Shown here one piece after another: positions 1-11,530 of a stretch of DNA of 64,000 bases. Position numbers and translations under genes: made by a program. This DNA is from Tetrapyrgos nigripes (taxonomy: Eukaryota; Basidiomycota; Agaricomycetes; Agaricales; Campanellaceae): positions 124,001 to 188,000 of the forward strand of contig JAACJM010000024.1 of the NCBI GenBank assembly GCA_013368315.1. Reading direction: 5' to 3'. Positions within the stretch are counted from its first letter, which is position 1. Each line of letters opens with the position of its first letter. The notes below the pieces were generated by a model, which ran no database searches, was not told where the DNA came from, and saw only the letters and a program-made list of their open reading frames with translations.

Positions 1-1393
1 CTCAGATGATGGCCAGCATTTCCTTATCGTGGATCTCATAGTTGTGTTCAACAGCGTTAAGACTCTTGGAGTAGAAGGCAATGGGGTGCCACTTGTCATC
101 ATCTGGAGACTGCTGGGATAAAACTGCTCCCGTAGCGTAGTCAGAGCTATCTGACTTCAAGTCGGGCATGGTGAGGACGGGAGAGGAGGTAATTAGGGAC
201 TTCATGATGTCGAAGGCATCCTAAGCATCCTTAGACCAATCAAACTTGATGTCTTTTCGGGTCAGTTTGAACAGTGGTTGTACATGATGAGAGAAGTCCT
301 GGATAAACCAATGGTAGAAGTTGGTGAATCCAAGGAAGGAGGAGACCTCTTTCTTGCTTTCGGGTACAGGCCACTCTGCAATGCCAGACACCTTGACAGG
401 GTCCATTTCGACGTGATTATGGGAGATGATGACGCCAAGGTACTCAATGCGAGTCTTCTCAAACTCACATTTGTCCACTCTAAGGTACAGCTTGTGTTGC
501 CACAACCAGTCTAGGACTAGACGAGTCACACGATGATGCTCCTCAACAGTCTTGGTGTAAATCAAGATGTCGTCGAGATAGACAGATACAATACCCTCCA
601 TGATGAGATCATGGAGAATGTCATTCATCATTGTCTGGAAGATCGCAGGGCTGTTGGTGAGACCGAAGAACATGACAAGGGGTTTGAAGAGACCACAGTT
701 GGTGTGAAAAGCTGCCTTCCATTCATTGCCTTTACAAATCTGGATGTTGTTGAAACCCCAGCGTACATCCAATTTAGTGAAGTATCATGCACCTTTGAGG
801 TTATTGACAAGTTCGTTAATCAGGGACAATGGATAACAGTTTTTAACTGTCATCTCATTTAGCACACAATAGTCTTGGACAAGTCAGAGGTTTCCATCCT
901 TCTTCTTTACAAAGAAGACTGGGAACGCCATAGGGGATTTAGAGGGATAAATGCGACTGGTAGACAGATTCTCTGTGAGGAACTCATCAAGGGCCTTTTG
1001 TTCATTAGGAGTGAGTGGGTAGACCTTGCAATTGGCAGGTTTAGAGTCAGGGACTAACTCTACTGCATGGTCCCAGGGTTTGCAGTCTGGCAGCACATCG
1101 AAAGAATCCTTGGAGAAGACATCTACATACTCATAGAAGTGATCAAGGAGGCCATCATGAGGGTTCCTCAAAGCCTTGGCATGTGCTTCTGCTAGACGTT
1201 GAGAAGTGGTGCTTGTCGCTCTGATGAACTCCGACTCTGGAGGAACTGAGGTAACAAATATGTGATCACCCTCCTCAATAGAAACATCGTCAGGGAAGTC
1301 ATCGCAGCTGAAGGTCCCGAGGTTGTTCATCTCATCTTCACCGGGGGAGATGGACCTTCCCAACAACGTTTCAGAGCTTGGCGTTGACGACAA
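1..1393 (-). pseudogene. Reverse transcriptase-RNase H region of the gypsy relic
   Basis: The frame is shifted relative to Gag-PR. It contains the RT entry segment (AFPVFFVKKKDGNL), then a palm domain with an intact YLDDILIY catalytic box near 590 and the FGLTNSPAIFQ motif. The thumb and connection follow, and then an RNase H start (SDYATGAVLSQ) that runs off the window. In-frame stops lie at 884-886, 785-787 and 221-223. At these positions the family has Arg (CGA), Trp (TGG) and Gln or similar (CAG), so each is a one-step transition. The switch of frame between PR and RT could be a lesion or a relic of programmed frameshifting; a lesion is more likely because it falls after the protease. Confidence 0.9.
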
Positions 1394-1518
1394 GCAGCAG
1401 ATAGAGATAGTTGATGTTCCTGTTGTACTTCTTCATGACACGTAGAGCACTGCCTTGGGCACTGGCTGAGCTTAATGTTGCCACTGTCCCAATCTATCTC
1501 AGGGTTATGGGCTCGTAA

Positions 1519-3396
1519 CTATCCATAGCCAAGAATGACATCCTGGCTGCCAAGCTGAGTGACCATGAGCTGGATGTGTTCAGAGTGATCCTTGAAACGC
1601 AGGATAGTGTCCAAGATCTCGGTTATGGCTCCAGCCTCGTTAGGAGTGCTGTCAACATTGAAGACAGGGATAGGCTTCTGGAGTTTCCGAGTAGGAATAG
1701 AGTTCTTGGTGACAAACTCAGTGTTGGCATAACCCATACTAGTGGCTTTACTGTCGATGAGCGCACTGCCAGAGATCAGAGAGGCATTAGATGTGGACTC
1801 TAGCTCTATTGGGACTGTCAGGCAGCAGCTTCTGTCGGAGGAGATTACTAATTTGTGAGGTAGACGGCGTTCCCAATGTTTTAGACGGCGCCAAGGAACT
1901 GGACGATGAACAGAAGAAATGGAAGGGGAAATAGAGGGGGCAGGGGGAGACACGACCAAGGCAATTACTTCACACATACAATCATTATCATTGGTAGAGT
2001 CTGTAGATAAACATGTGAAGTAATTATTTTTTGACCATGAGGGCGTGTCCATCACTCCTGGTCCTTGGGGCTCGTTCATCAGGGCAGCTTGGAAATCCTG
2101 GAAAGCCGTGTATGCTTCTGCAATCTCCTGCCAGTCATCAACAGACATATCCACGACACGAACATGTTCACGTTGGTGGTCTGGACATGCTGCAGAGAAG
2201 TGACCAGTTTTGCCACATGTGTAGCAGGTGCAGCAGGCTAGGAACCTCTGCCTCGAAGCATCAACTTCCATGGGAATGTCTTGGGAAAGGGGAGCTTGGG
2301 CAGGGGCTGGCACACGAGGGGCAGGAATGGGGGCAGCAGCAGGGGTAGGGAACTGGATTGGGAAAAGGGAACGACCCTGAGGTTGAGCACGAGAGGGGAA
2401 AGTAGGCTTGGGTAGACCAGGGTGCACACTTCTCTGAGCACCATGGAAGATTGCATCTTCCCGTTTATGTTTATCAAACCTCTTGGCCAGGGAATACCAA
2501 GCCATGACGTCCCATTCCTGTGGATGAGCCTCTGCCTCTGCAACCTTCTTCTCTAAAGCAGGCCGCAGTCCATGTCAGAATTTGAGGACCACTGTCTGAC
2601 CAACATGTTTTGCATCCTCAAGTCGAGCCTTGATGGTAGGTGCAGTAGGGTTCATGGAGTAGAGGACGGGTTCAATGTTAAGGCCAGCCATGGTGATGAG
2701 AGCATGGAAGTTGTCAACATATTCGTCAACAGAAGCTGTGCTCTGGAAGTAGGAGACACCCTCTAGGGTGAGACTAGCCTGAGTGCATTCATCTTCTGGC
2801 ATGAACTCCCTAATGAACTCTTTTTCAAACTCTTCCCAGGTATCGAAATGGGAGGAGCCATAGAGGTGGTCATGGTCAATGAGGCTTTGGCAGTAGGTGG
2901 CAGCACGACCTGTCTGGAAGTAAGACAACGCCCACATGATCTTGGCGACGTCATCTTGGAAACGAACTGTGCTGGCATAAATGATTGCACTAGTCCACCA
3001 GACTCAGCCATTAGAATGTTGACCGTCAAAGATGCCAGGCGGGGATGCCTTAGCATGTGAAGCTCCAGAAGAGTGATGAGAGGGAGGGGTAGAAGACAAA
3101 GCAGAGGATGGAGGTCGAGTGGGGTGTTGTGATGGGGGTTGAGTAGGTAGAGGGGGATTTCGACCTTGGAGGGCAGCGAGTTGCTCGCTCTGACTCTGGG
3201 AAGCCTGCTCAAGATGGGCCAGACGAGCATTGAAAGCTTCAGACATCATGGGGGACCCAGGTAATGAGGCAGAAGAAACAGAGGGTGGAGAGAACTGAGG
3301 AGTGGAGGAGGAGTCTTGGGGAACTGTAGGAGGAGGAGCAAGAGCAGTGTGAGCACTATCAGAGTCGCTCTCACTGGTATCTGGAGCTCAGAAAGA
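1519..3396 (-). pseudogene. Gag-protease region of the gypsy relic
   Basis: One reading frame runs from about 3396 to 1519 with stops at 3004-3006 and 2575-2577. Its N-terminal part is Ser/Pro-rich with a short coiled-coil-like stretch (AHLEQASQSQSEQLAALQG). A retrotransposon Gag core follows, with WEEFEKEFIREF and an aromatic/Leu pattern near 2600-2850. Next come a Pro-rich linker, a CCHC zinc knuckle (CYTCGKTGHFSAAC, near 2190-2240) and an aspartic protease domain near 1530-1780. The protease active site reads ALIDSKATS where the family has DSGAT, so the conserved Gly is replaced by Lys (AAA, as expected from GGA by G>A changes). The frame ends at a TAG (1519-1521) exactly where the protease tail has Trp (GYDWL-type motif). 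Confidence 0.88.
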
Positions 3397-3475
3397 AATG
3401 GTTGCCAAAGACAACTAGTCCACTTGATGAGGAGTTTTTCTACTGTAAGGGCAACTCCTGGCATGTGAGGCACTC

Positions 3476-4075
3476 ACTCAACAACTGCAGGAGGGGATCC
3501 AAAGATATATAAATCAGAACTAGAAGATACAAGGCTGACATACTACGCACCTGCAGGAGGGATCCAAAGAGAAAAACTCAAGGATACTTACCTGCAGGGA
3601 AGGGGTATATATACTCATATGAAGGCCTGGGAAAAGATCTGCAAAACTGTACAGTTGAAACGAAGTAATAGAAAGGTGGAATGATGGGAGATCAAATGAT
3701 GAACGATGAATGATGGATGATGAAACAGTGAAACAGGGATAAACAAGTCAATGAAGTCCAGATAAAACAAGAACAAAGAAGTCCTAAAGGAGAAGGGAAG
3801 GAAAAAGGAAACTGTCCCCTTACAGTCCCTTGCTCCAAGATATCTACTGGTATGTGCCAGCTGCCATGTGAGACATTGGGATGTGCCAAGTCTCTATTTG
3901 TGCGGTCAAGTACCCAGAGCACTAGGTAAAGCTTCAATATATGTAGAAAATGGTTTGAATAGCACTATTTATTTCTTTACTGGACAAGAAATTAAGCACA
4001 GAAGGCTAGTGTGAGCAATGTGTCTAGATACAGTTTGGCATGGTGAAGTGACTTATAAGTTTTTTATTTTATGAG
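3476..4075. other. Non-coding interval right of the gypsy relic
   Basis: No supportable gene. A short motif, gcaggag(g)ggatccaaaga, occurs twice (near 3488 and 3551), with a related tacctgcaggga near 3590. These may be remnants of the element's leader or of the insertion site. The rest is low-information sequence with ATGA-rich runs near 3690-3730. Confidence 0.5.
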
Positions 4076-5024
4076 TGTCATGAACCCTCAAGCCAGGCTA
4101 ACCTCTCAATGCCAAATGGGCTCATCGATGAGGGGAGAATGCCCCAGGAGGAGTCTGGAACCTAGGGGTGGCTTTGGCAAGAGGGAGTGACACTACTCAC
4201 CCACTGACCCTAAGCCTACGAGACCAACAATCTGAGCTGCTGGTGGATCAATCTACACACCTGTATGGCAACTGAGATGACAGCAAGGAACTAGACCAAG
4301 GAGAATGACAATGGATGGTGAATGTAGAACGAGAATCCCTGTAAAGGATACGAGACAACCATGACTCCTGAGAGAGTCGTCTGACTAGATTCGCTGCACA
4401 CAAGTGTAGTGCATGTATCCCTTGATTCGCAATGCAGAACAAGCAGAGAAGAATGAGAGGAAACAACAAGATCAATTCTGAGGCTTGAGTACAGAAGAAC
4501 ACTACCTATATACAAGTAGTGAAACCAACTCCTGTATCAAGACTCCACAACTAACTGTGGTGCTCCTATAACTAATATACTAAATGATCACGAGTCCCAA
4601 ACAGTAAATAGAATAAGTGAATATAAATGTGGAGTGATGGACAGAATGAATAATCAACATAATAAATGAAATGGAAATAGAATAGGATGGGGGTGTGCAT
4701 AGGTATAATTGAAAAACCCTCTGAGGGTTTCTGGGCTTAGACGGTGAATGATGTAAGAGTGACAGATATGGAAATATGAAGGAGTGCATGAGTACAGCAT
4801 GTGCCGAGGGTGTAGCTGAAGGTGGCTGAGACAAGGATTTCTGACAACGAGGCACTGGTCAGTAAGGATAATATTTTGAGTGCAAGGAGATAATATGACT
4901 GTATAATTAAATAAGTGGCCATGCTAGGCAATCCAGAGAAGAAGAGGGATGTCAGGAAACAAATAATGCAACAGAGTGCCAGAAATATATTATAATTAAC
5001 CAAAATTGTGTGACAGTGTGACAC
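4076..5024. repeat. Candidate solo LTR
   Basis: The interval starts TGTCA (4076-4080) and ends TGACA (5019-5023), perfect 5-bp inverted tips of the TG...CA type used by LTRs. ATGAG precedes the left tip (4071-4075) and occurs again one base after the right tip (5025-5029), consistent with a target-site duplication apart from one extra C. No gag or pol lies inside. No TGG-type primer-binding site adjoins the inner side facing the gypsy body, so this is better read as an independent solo LTR than as the LTR of the neighbouring relic. Its family is unknown. Confidence 0.4.
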
Positions 5025-5029
5025 ATGAG

Positions 5030-6344
5030 ATGTCCTGAGGGGATGAGCTGGTTAGTCCCACAGCCAATAACCAGCTCATGGGATGTCCCACAGGAAGTCC
5101 CAGGAGGCAGTTGGTTAGAGACTGGGTTACTACCCTTGCAGGAGCAATTCCACCTAACTAGGTACCTTAGTAGGGGTGCCTGAAGTGTTGCAAACTTAGT
5201 AAATTAGTTTTCTTCTCAGCTAGTAAATCAGTTGTGAATTACTTTGTAAATTACTTATTCACTATTGATCTTTCCAGTCTGAAAACAATAATCAGATATT
5301 TTATTTACAATTGATTTACTACACGTTTTCTGCAGGATCAAGTGGTATTATGTCCACAGTGTAAGCATTGTATACTACTGTATTACCTCAATTGAGTTGT
5401 TCAGGACCAGTTTCATAGTGTCGTCCATAGTCATAGTCACAGGTGTATACTTGGGTAGTCCAAAGCCAGGCCCCAGGGTATGTGTTGCTGGGGGTGAAGT
5501 AGGGTTTCAAAGATAGCTGGTAGCATACATAACATACAGAATGTAGTGTAGGTAATCTTGTGTGTTTGAAGTAATATCATTGTCTACACCAGAGCAACTG
5601 CTAGCAGTGGCAGTGCGATATTATGTTAGGAATTGAACAAGTTCAGGCTGGTTAGCTCAGACTCATGCAATGCCAGGACCTTTGCAAGGGGCTGCTAGTG
5701 GGCAGAAGCTGCAGCAAATGTTGTTTTGAGTTGTTGAGAGTCAAAGTTGTAGTACTCATTTTAGTGAATAAAGGTAAATGGCAGGGGTTTTGATAACTGT
5801 GGCACCATCTGTAAGACTTGAACTAGCCAAAAGGTCCTTGTTTCCAAAATATCATGCTAAAGTATATACAGAGTATCTACGATTTATATACTATGAGTCT
5901 GACAATATCCAGCATGCACATGTTCACACAGTAGCTTGGAATCTCCAAAGGACACAGCTATGGTGCAGTGGCCACAGCGTTGCAGCATGTACAGCCATAT
6001 GCACAGCCAATGTCTGGCAAATATCCATATTATGCTGTGTTATGGTTTGTTGAGAAGATCAATATAAGAGGGTGTCCAGGCCAGTATGAAACTTGTTCAC
6101 ATCATAACAACCCTCCTCTCCCACTGTTCTTATGTACTTAGAAACATGTAGTTAGTACATCTGTATTTAGCACTACTCAATCTGCAGAATGTATTTGGGC
6201 TTCAGCCTGCATTGTGGCTAATCCTCCTTGAGTGATGAGCAGCAGAGGCAAGTCAGGCCATTCAAAATAGTAGAAATTTAATAGATGCCTACTCAAGTCA
6301 AGCACAATACAGTATCAAATTGAAGTGTTCAAATAGTGTTAACA
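5030..6344. other. Gene-free interval, AT-rich
   Basis: No ORF with protein-like composition; the longest, at 5778-6053, lacks recognisable features. Probably decayed repeat sequence together with the 3' flank of the GH95 gene, whose stop codon is at 6345. I see no tRNA or RNA gene. Confidence 0.5.
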
Positions 6345-9300
6345 CTAAAACTGAAAGCTTTTTACCAAGTTAGAAGCTATGTTAAATGATCCAACTATCT
6401 GACCATCAAATACAATCTGAACATTACGACCTGAAGAAATTGGATTGGAAGCAACAGAGAATGTCAGTGCACTTGGTCTCATATTCCTCCATTGCAGATC
6501 CATGATTAGTCCTCCTCTGATGTGCACACCTTTGGTTTCACCACTGTTCCAAGCTGGGGGAAGTGCAGGCAATAAAGTTACAACCAGAGTAGAGTTTAAT
6601 GCAGGTACATCAGGTGCTTGTACAATTGCATTCTAATTATTGAGACTAAGTTTAACATCAAAAAGGAAAGGAACTAAATACATACCAGAACAGCTCCAGG
6701 AAATCCAAGGTTTGCATCAATTTGGAAGATGGGATCAGAGTCTTGAGGATCATAAAGACTGAACAAATTTCCACCAAAATCTTCATACAGAGTATACTGC
6801 AAATAATCAGACATATGTATATAATTTAGAGAAACAAACACTCACAGTCAATTCATGATAAAATTGTTCAGCATCATGGAATTGTGCCCAGGATGCTGCT
6901 CTCCATGCTTTCTCCCAGCCAGCATCAGCATCAGGTCCTGTACCATTACCTCGATGAATCAAGGATATCTTAGCTGCTTCCATAATCTGCTCCTTTGTAT
7001 ACACCATCTTTGTGCCATTAACAATCAACCCACCCTGTTGTTTGATATCATAAGATGCCACAGCATAACCAGGATAAAGGCCAATGAGGTGAGAAAGATG
7101 TCGATGAGTATCATTAGGACTGTCTTTATCTACTTTCCACTCTGCAGAAATTGATGAAAATAGATCAAGTTGAGGATATGATGGACACCTTACCCTGAAG
7201 TTGCCCCCAAGAACCAATACGCAGACCCTTGTCCATTCTTGCACGTTTAGCAAGTACCTCTAGGTTCCGAAAGTGGCTGTTAGCAATGCAGGAGAATTTC
7301 AAACTTCCATGTCCTTACCTTCCAGGAATGCCTTGTCCATATCACCCGAAGCTGCAAAACCCTTTTCAACAGAATTGAACATCTGCCATATCATCTGTTG
7401 TGCATGTGCACACCCTGCCGTCGAATATGAGTCAGAAGACTGTCACAAGGCAATTGGAACGGAATAAAACTGACCAAGTGTAATAGGAGCTTGCTCCGGA
7501 GAGTTGCATGGCGCAACCACCAAAGTGTCATCGTTGAAATACAGATCGGGTATCAATTTATCGAGGTGGAAGCTCGCTACACCCTGGATCAAATATGAAA
7601 CCTGAGCACAGACTCGCACGCAATCACGACAGCAAACATACCTTTATCAAGGGCCAACCTTGCCTCCTCCACCACTCTACGTCGTTGGTATAATCGAAAT
7701 GATCCCATACATGAATCATCTTCAAAGGAGTTAGTTAAATACCTCAAGGGAAGGATCACCTTACCATCCAAACTGCGGACTCAGGATAATTCGCCCACAT
7801 AGCACTATTGTCACCTGCTTTCATACCAGTGTGCCCAAAGATCTAGGAGATTACGCTTAGGCGAGGAGGCAAGAGCACAAAAAAAAACTTGACAGACATT
7901 CATCTGTATGAGAATATGAGCGTCAAAAAAATATTACGACTGTCAAAGTCGTACATACCTCATTATGTGTAGTCCAACCACGCGTTATGTTGTACAACAC
8001 TCCCGCCGTTTCAGCACCTCGAGGTGCCCATGTTTTCTGCATTGGCTCAGTGTCAGGTTTTGAGACGGTCGATGAGCAAATTTACCTCAAAGTAATCAAA
8101 GAGTGATTTCGTGACGTCGAGATTAGACATTTCGGCACTCCAATAATTCATCTGAATGTTGATATTTGAATCTGGTCAAGTAATCGTCAACGATACACCT
8201 CTACTGCATGTCAAAGTCAAAAAGAAAACTCACGATAATCAGCTCCCCAAGGATTCGAAGTGTCTCTCGCCCATTTTCCTTGCAGATTGGCTGGTAAAGT
8301 TCCTCTCGCACTACTCATCAACAGATACCGTCCAAGATTGAATGCTAACCATTCCAGATATGGATCTCCAACGTCCACCTCATAAGACGCTTTGAGCTCG
8401 TTGGTTGGGACATCAAGGTTGGGTGTTTGGCCTAGTGAAAGCGAAAACCCATCATAAAGAGTCGAATGGTAATCCTCGATGTGTTCCGCCAGGCTATTGT
8501 CGAAGGATAGTGCTGAGGACTCGTGAATTAGCTGCACCAACGTGTCATGAGGATCAGCTCCACGGAACGAGAACGAATGTGCAGCGTCGCCAGCATCCAT
8601 AGAGTATTCAGTATCTCCCACCCAGACAAATGACGCGTCGGATGCTTGTGAGACGGTAAGTGTAGCGTTGGACGAATTGGTCGAGGAGATGGAATCGCAG
8701 GTAACACTCCCACCCACAGAGGTCACTCTTCCCAGCATCTCGTACAGCATCCCTGGCGTTCCAGCAAACCCTCGAAGCTGAAGCGTGTCCGAGCCGATAC
8801 AAGTAACGTTGGGTGTAGGAAGATCGGGTTGGAGAGCAGACGAGAAGGCGAACGTTAGATCTGGTAGAGTCGCATTGGCGGTGGAATGAATATGGTGAGT
8901 ACATGCTCGACTAGGATGAGAGCAAAAGACTTCGCTGAAATGAGCAGTCGTCAGTCGTGAATCCGCAGCTCAAGGTGTATGAGTATATGACGTACCGAAT
9001 GAATGTAATGCCAGACTGAGTCCACCTAGTCCTAGCGATACCATCGTCCAAGTCCAACCACCTTCCATAGTCAGAGACAGGACCAGATGAATGTATTGTC
9101 GACACGAGACGGCCAGCAGCAACGTATGATCCTGAAGAAAAAAATCGATATACGCACTAAAAATAACATAGTAAACTTTACCATAAGCCCCAGCGTCCGT
9201 CGTCAATGTAGTGATATCTAGTTGGACAGAATGTCAGTTCGTCCAAAAAAAATGACGGGTAATGCGAATACTGACTGTCGATGTCACCGGTTGGGCTTGA

Positions 9301-9734
9301 GAATATCGTCTGTCTGATCCGTTCCATGGCTTCCGCTGTAGCCAGAGCCTCTGAAGCCAACTTGTTCCCTCCGTTGTATGTCTACGCAAGATAGGTCAGA
9401 ATAAAGAAGCTATGGATTGGGATATAGAGCGCACTGGATCAGCAAAAGGACCACCACTCCACAAGGACTCGATATTCAAGTATGTGATGTCGGTAGTCGT
9501 TCCACCGGGGACCATCGCTGCAAACGAGGATAAACGAAATAATGAAGTCATAATGGAAGCTGAAATACCTGCTAGATACCCATTTCCGACGGGCAAGAGT
9601 TGAGAAGCCCAAATCTGTCCCGGAGAAGTGAACCAAAGCCCATTGCCAGTCGCAGGAAAACCGGGAGGGGCAGCGGTAGTATAAGCAGCCAACTGGGTAG
9701 CGCTGAGCAAGGAGAGTAAAGTCTTGACCTTCAT
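6345..9734 (-). CDS. Secreted alpha-L-fucosidase, glycoside hydrolase family 95
   Basis: Predicted to hydrolyse terminal alpha-1,2-L-fucosyl (or galactosyl) residues of plant or fungal glycans outside the cell. The start at 9734 opens a signal peptide (MKVKTLLSLLSATQLAAYTTA, cleaved after TTA). The GH95 landmarks follow in order: WASQLLPVGNGYLA and LWSGGPFADP in the N-terminal domain, the LPANLQGKWA motif (near 8250), NINIQMNYWSAE (near 8130-8160, the family's paired catalytic Asn residues), CNSPEQAP (near 7490, position of the catalytic acid Glu), and HRHLSHLIGLYPG (near 7080-7110). The C-terminal beta domain ends at 6345. At least nine short introns interrupt the gene, the first at 9518-9568. 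All active-site segments appear intact, so the gene is probably functional. Substrate cannot be told from sequence alone. Confidence 0.9.
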
Positions 9735-10265
9735 GATCCACCACCAGAGGAACTGACGAAGGGAGAAGATCTGAACTGAGGTACGGAAGAACTCTTGAAG
9801 TGAGACCATCGCTAATTATTTATACGTGCTGGAACTGAGCATGCGCAAGGTCGTCTATCTAAGAAGAACGGTCGCGTGAGCAGGCGCCATTCGAGTACGT
9901 CTCAACACATGAGCTCACCTAGTAGAGTTTAGCCAAAGATTCTCCGCTACGAGCCTTGCTTCGGACCGAGCAGCATGAAAGGAGAGGGGTCATGTTACAT
10001 AATTGCAGCTGCTCTTCGACGTGAACGACGTCGGCCGTGGTTGATCTTGCCAGAATGTTGAACACTCGACCGCCTCAATGGCCATGTTGGTCGAGGAAAG
10101 ATTCAATTGAGAACTGGACGCGTCGTCAAGGTCACTGACATCAAGCATCAATCGGTCCCTCAATGTCCGACATACTTCAGGAACCTGTTCACTTCCCCTC
10201 ACACACCATTTCTTTCTCCTTTCAATAACGCGTCTTAACCTTCTCCTTTCCTTCTTTTTCACAAA
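9735..10265. promoter_or_regulatory. Divergent intergenic region between GH95 and the MARVEL-type gene
   Basis: About 530 bp separates the two divergent start codons and presumably holds both promoters. A minus-strand ORF across 9990-10346 overlaps the first exon of the plus-strand gene, has a composition unlike its neighbours and matches no family I know, so it is not called as a gene. No clear TATA box is seen on either side. Confidence 0.5.
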
Positions 10266-11144
10266 ATGTCTTCTAGCTTCTCTTCCGTGGGCAAGAAGAA
10301 AGTTGTCGCGCACAGTGCGTACACATGGTCTAGTGGTTCCAGCCATTTTCCTGACTTTGCTCTACAGTCGGCATCTTCATCTGCAATTTGATTGTACTCG
10401 CATTAGCTTCGCGGGTGAACCACTTTCAGGAATTTTTCTGTGAGTCTTCAGCATTCTCGTTTCTCCCCGGTCTAATTCCTTCTCGCAGTTGTCGCGGATC
10501 TCTTTCCATTCGCCTTGTCAATTGTTTGTCTCGTCACTCTTACCATCATGTTCGGCTTCTTTTCTTCCATACATATACACGGTCATTTAACACCCTGTCT
10601 CAAGGCTTGGTCTCGATTTCGCGACGGCAAACTCGTTTACCGGCCGTCCTCAGTTTGAAATAGGATTGTTCGGGCTACTGACGATATTCTGGTTGGGTGA
10701 GTACACCTTTGTGCTGTGTTGGCTCATCAATGATGATTCTTTTAGCCTTCAACTCGTTCTCTACCTCCCGTTGGGGCCATGTCACAATGTCCTGCAATGC
10801 TATCCCCAGCGGTATGTTTATGCCCAGCTCTGTTGTTACTGTGATACTAATATTTCATGACAGGCTTCGACGATGTAAAGGGATGGTGTACCGACCTCAA
10901 TGCCCTCAAAGCCTTTGTCTGGATCGAATGGGTTATGTGTAAGGCGCAGTTTATCCTCTTCACTCTCCGCTGAGCTTGTCCTTTAGTCTTTCTCACCACC
11001 ATCATTACTTTCCGCTACGTCGTAACGCAAAAGAATCGCGGTAACACCCACGTCTTCAAGATGCCCTTGTCTCGCTACAGACCCAGAGAATTTGATTCCT
11101 TCCCTCGCAACAGCGAATTTTTGCAGTACAATCCGAGCTACTAG
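10266..11144 (+). CDS. Small four-helix membrane protein, MARVEL-domain type
   Basis: Assembled by eye from short exons. It starts MSSSFSSVGKKKVVAH and splices into GIFICNLIVLALASRVNHFQ (helix 1), then VADLFPFALSIVCLVTLTIM (helix 2), then RPQFEIGLFGLLTIFWL (helix 3), AFNSFSTSRWGHVTMSCNAI, FDDVKGWCTDLNALKAFVW and the helix 4 segment IEWVMFFLTTIITFRYVV. A charged cytosolic tail ends NSEFLQYNPSY at 11144. The four helices with short loops, the Arg after helix 1 and the FEIG helix-3 start fit fungal MARVEL proteins of the plasma membrane. Three splice junctions are clean GT...AG. The junction between helices 2 and 3 (near 10550-10650) could not be resolved and leaves a one-base frame discrepancy. 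It may be an unusual intron or a lesion. Function unknown. Confidence 0.7.
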
Positions 11145-11530
11145 GTCCCAACGGATTCGTGGTAGGACTGGTACTCGTGTGGCAGAGGTGTATGTGGATT
11201 GGAGACATTTGGATTGGAGACCTTGAAGAATTGAAGAAGACACTGTAAGAGGAATACTGGCCGGTCCAGATGGGTTTATTGTGATGCTTTTTTTCTTATC
11301 TCTTTTTTGTTATCTGTTTGTATATCTGAATCCTACGGCTTCAAAATGTCTATACCACTGGTTGGGAGTCGTTTTGGATCCTAGGTGTCCCTTCGTTCTA
11401 TATACCACTCTTTTGTGTACAGTAGCCAAGTGCGAATTATGATGAGAAGCGCGTCTACGCGTCTTGCTTCCTGACCCCCATTACCACCCTCATAGGTTTA
11501 CTCTTTTGCGACAGGCAGCAAAAGGCTCGG
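11145..11530. other. Intergenic interval, 3' UTR and promoter
   Basis: T-rich stretch (ttttttcttatctctttttt near 11290) that fits a 3' UTR of the membrane-protein gene, followed by the upstream region of the next plus-strand gene. No coding potential seen. Confidence 0.5.

Larger units (their letters stand above)
1..3475 (-). mobile_element. Degenerate Ty3/gypsy LTR retrotransposon (gag-PR-RT-RNaseH), cut by the window edge
   Basis: Reverse-strand retroelement body in the order Gag, zinc knuckle, aspartic protease, reverse transcriptase, RNase H. This is the Ty3/gypsy order as far as it is visible; integrase would lie beyond position 1. Gag and protease share one frame and RT and RNase H share another, and each frame is interrupted only by isolated stop codons. 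Every stop is explained by a single C>T or G>A transition from the expected codon. The element therefore cannot make its own proteins and is a relic. Its 5' end is not defined: no primer-binding site or LTR border could be placed to the right of Gag. Confidence 0.93.

Noticed and set aside
4248..5024. Minus-strand ORFs of 74-95 codons inside the candidate LTR
   Set aside because: No domain, no splice structure and overlapping frames. The interval is better explained as a repeat.
5778..6053. 91-codon plus-strand ORF in the gap before GH95
   Set aside because: No homology features, low-complexity surroundings and no neighbouring exons.
9990..10346. 118-codon minus-strand ORF
   Set aside because: It overlaps the first exon and first intron of the MARVEL-type gene on the other strand and has an Arg/Lys-rich shadow composition.
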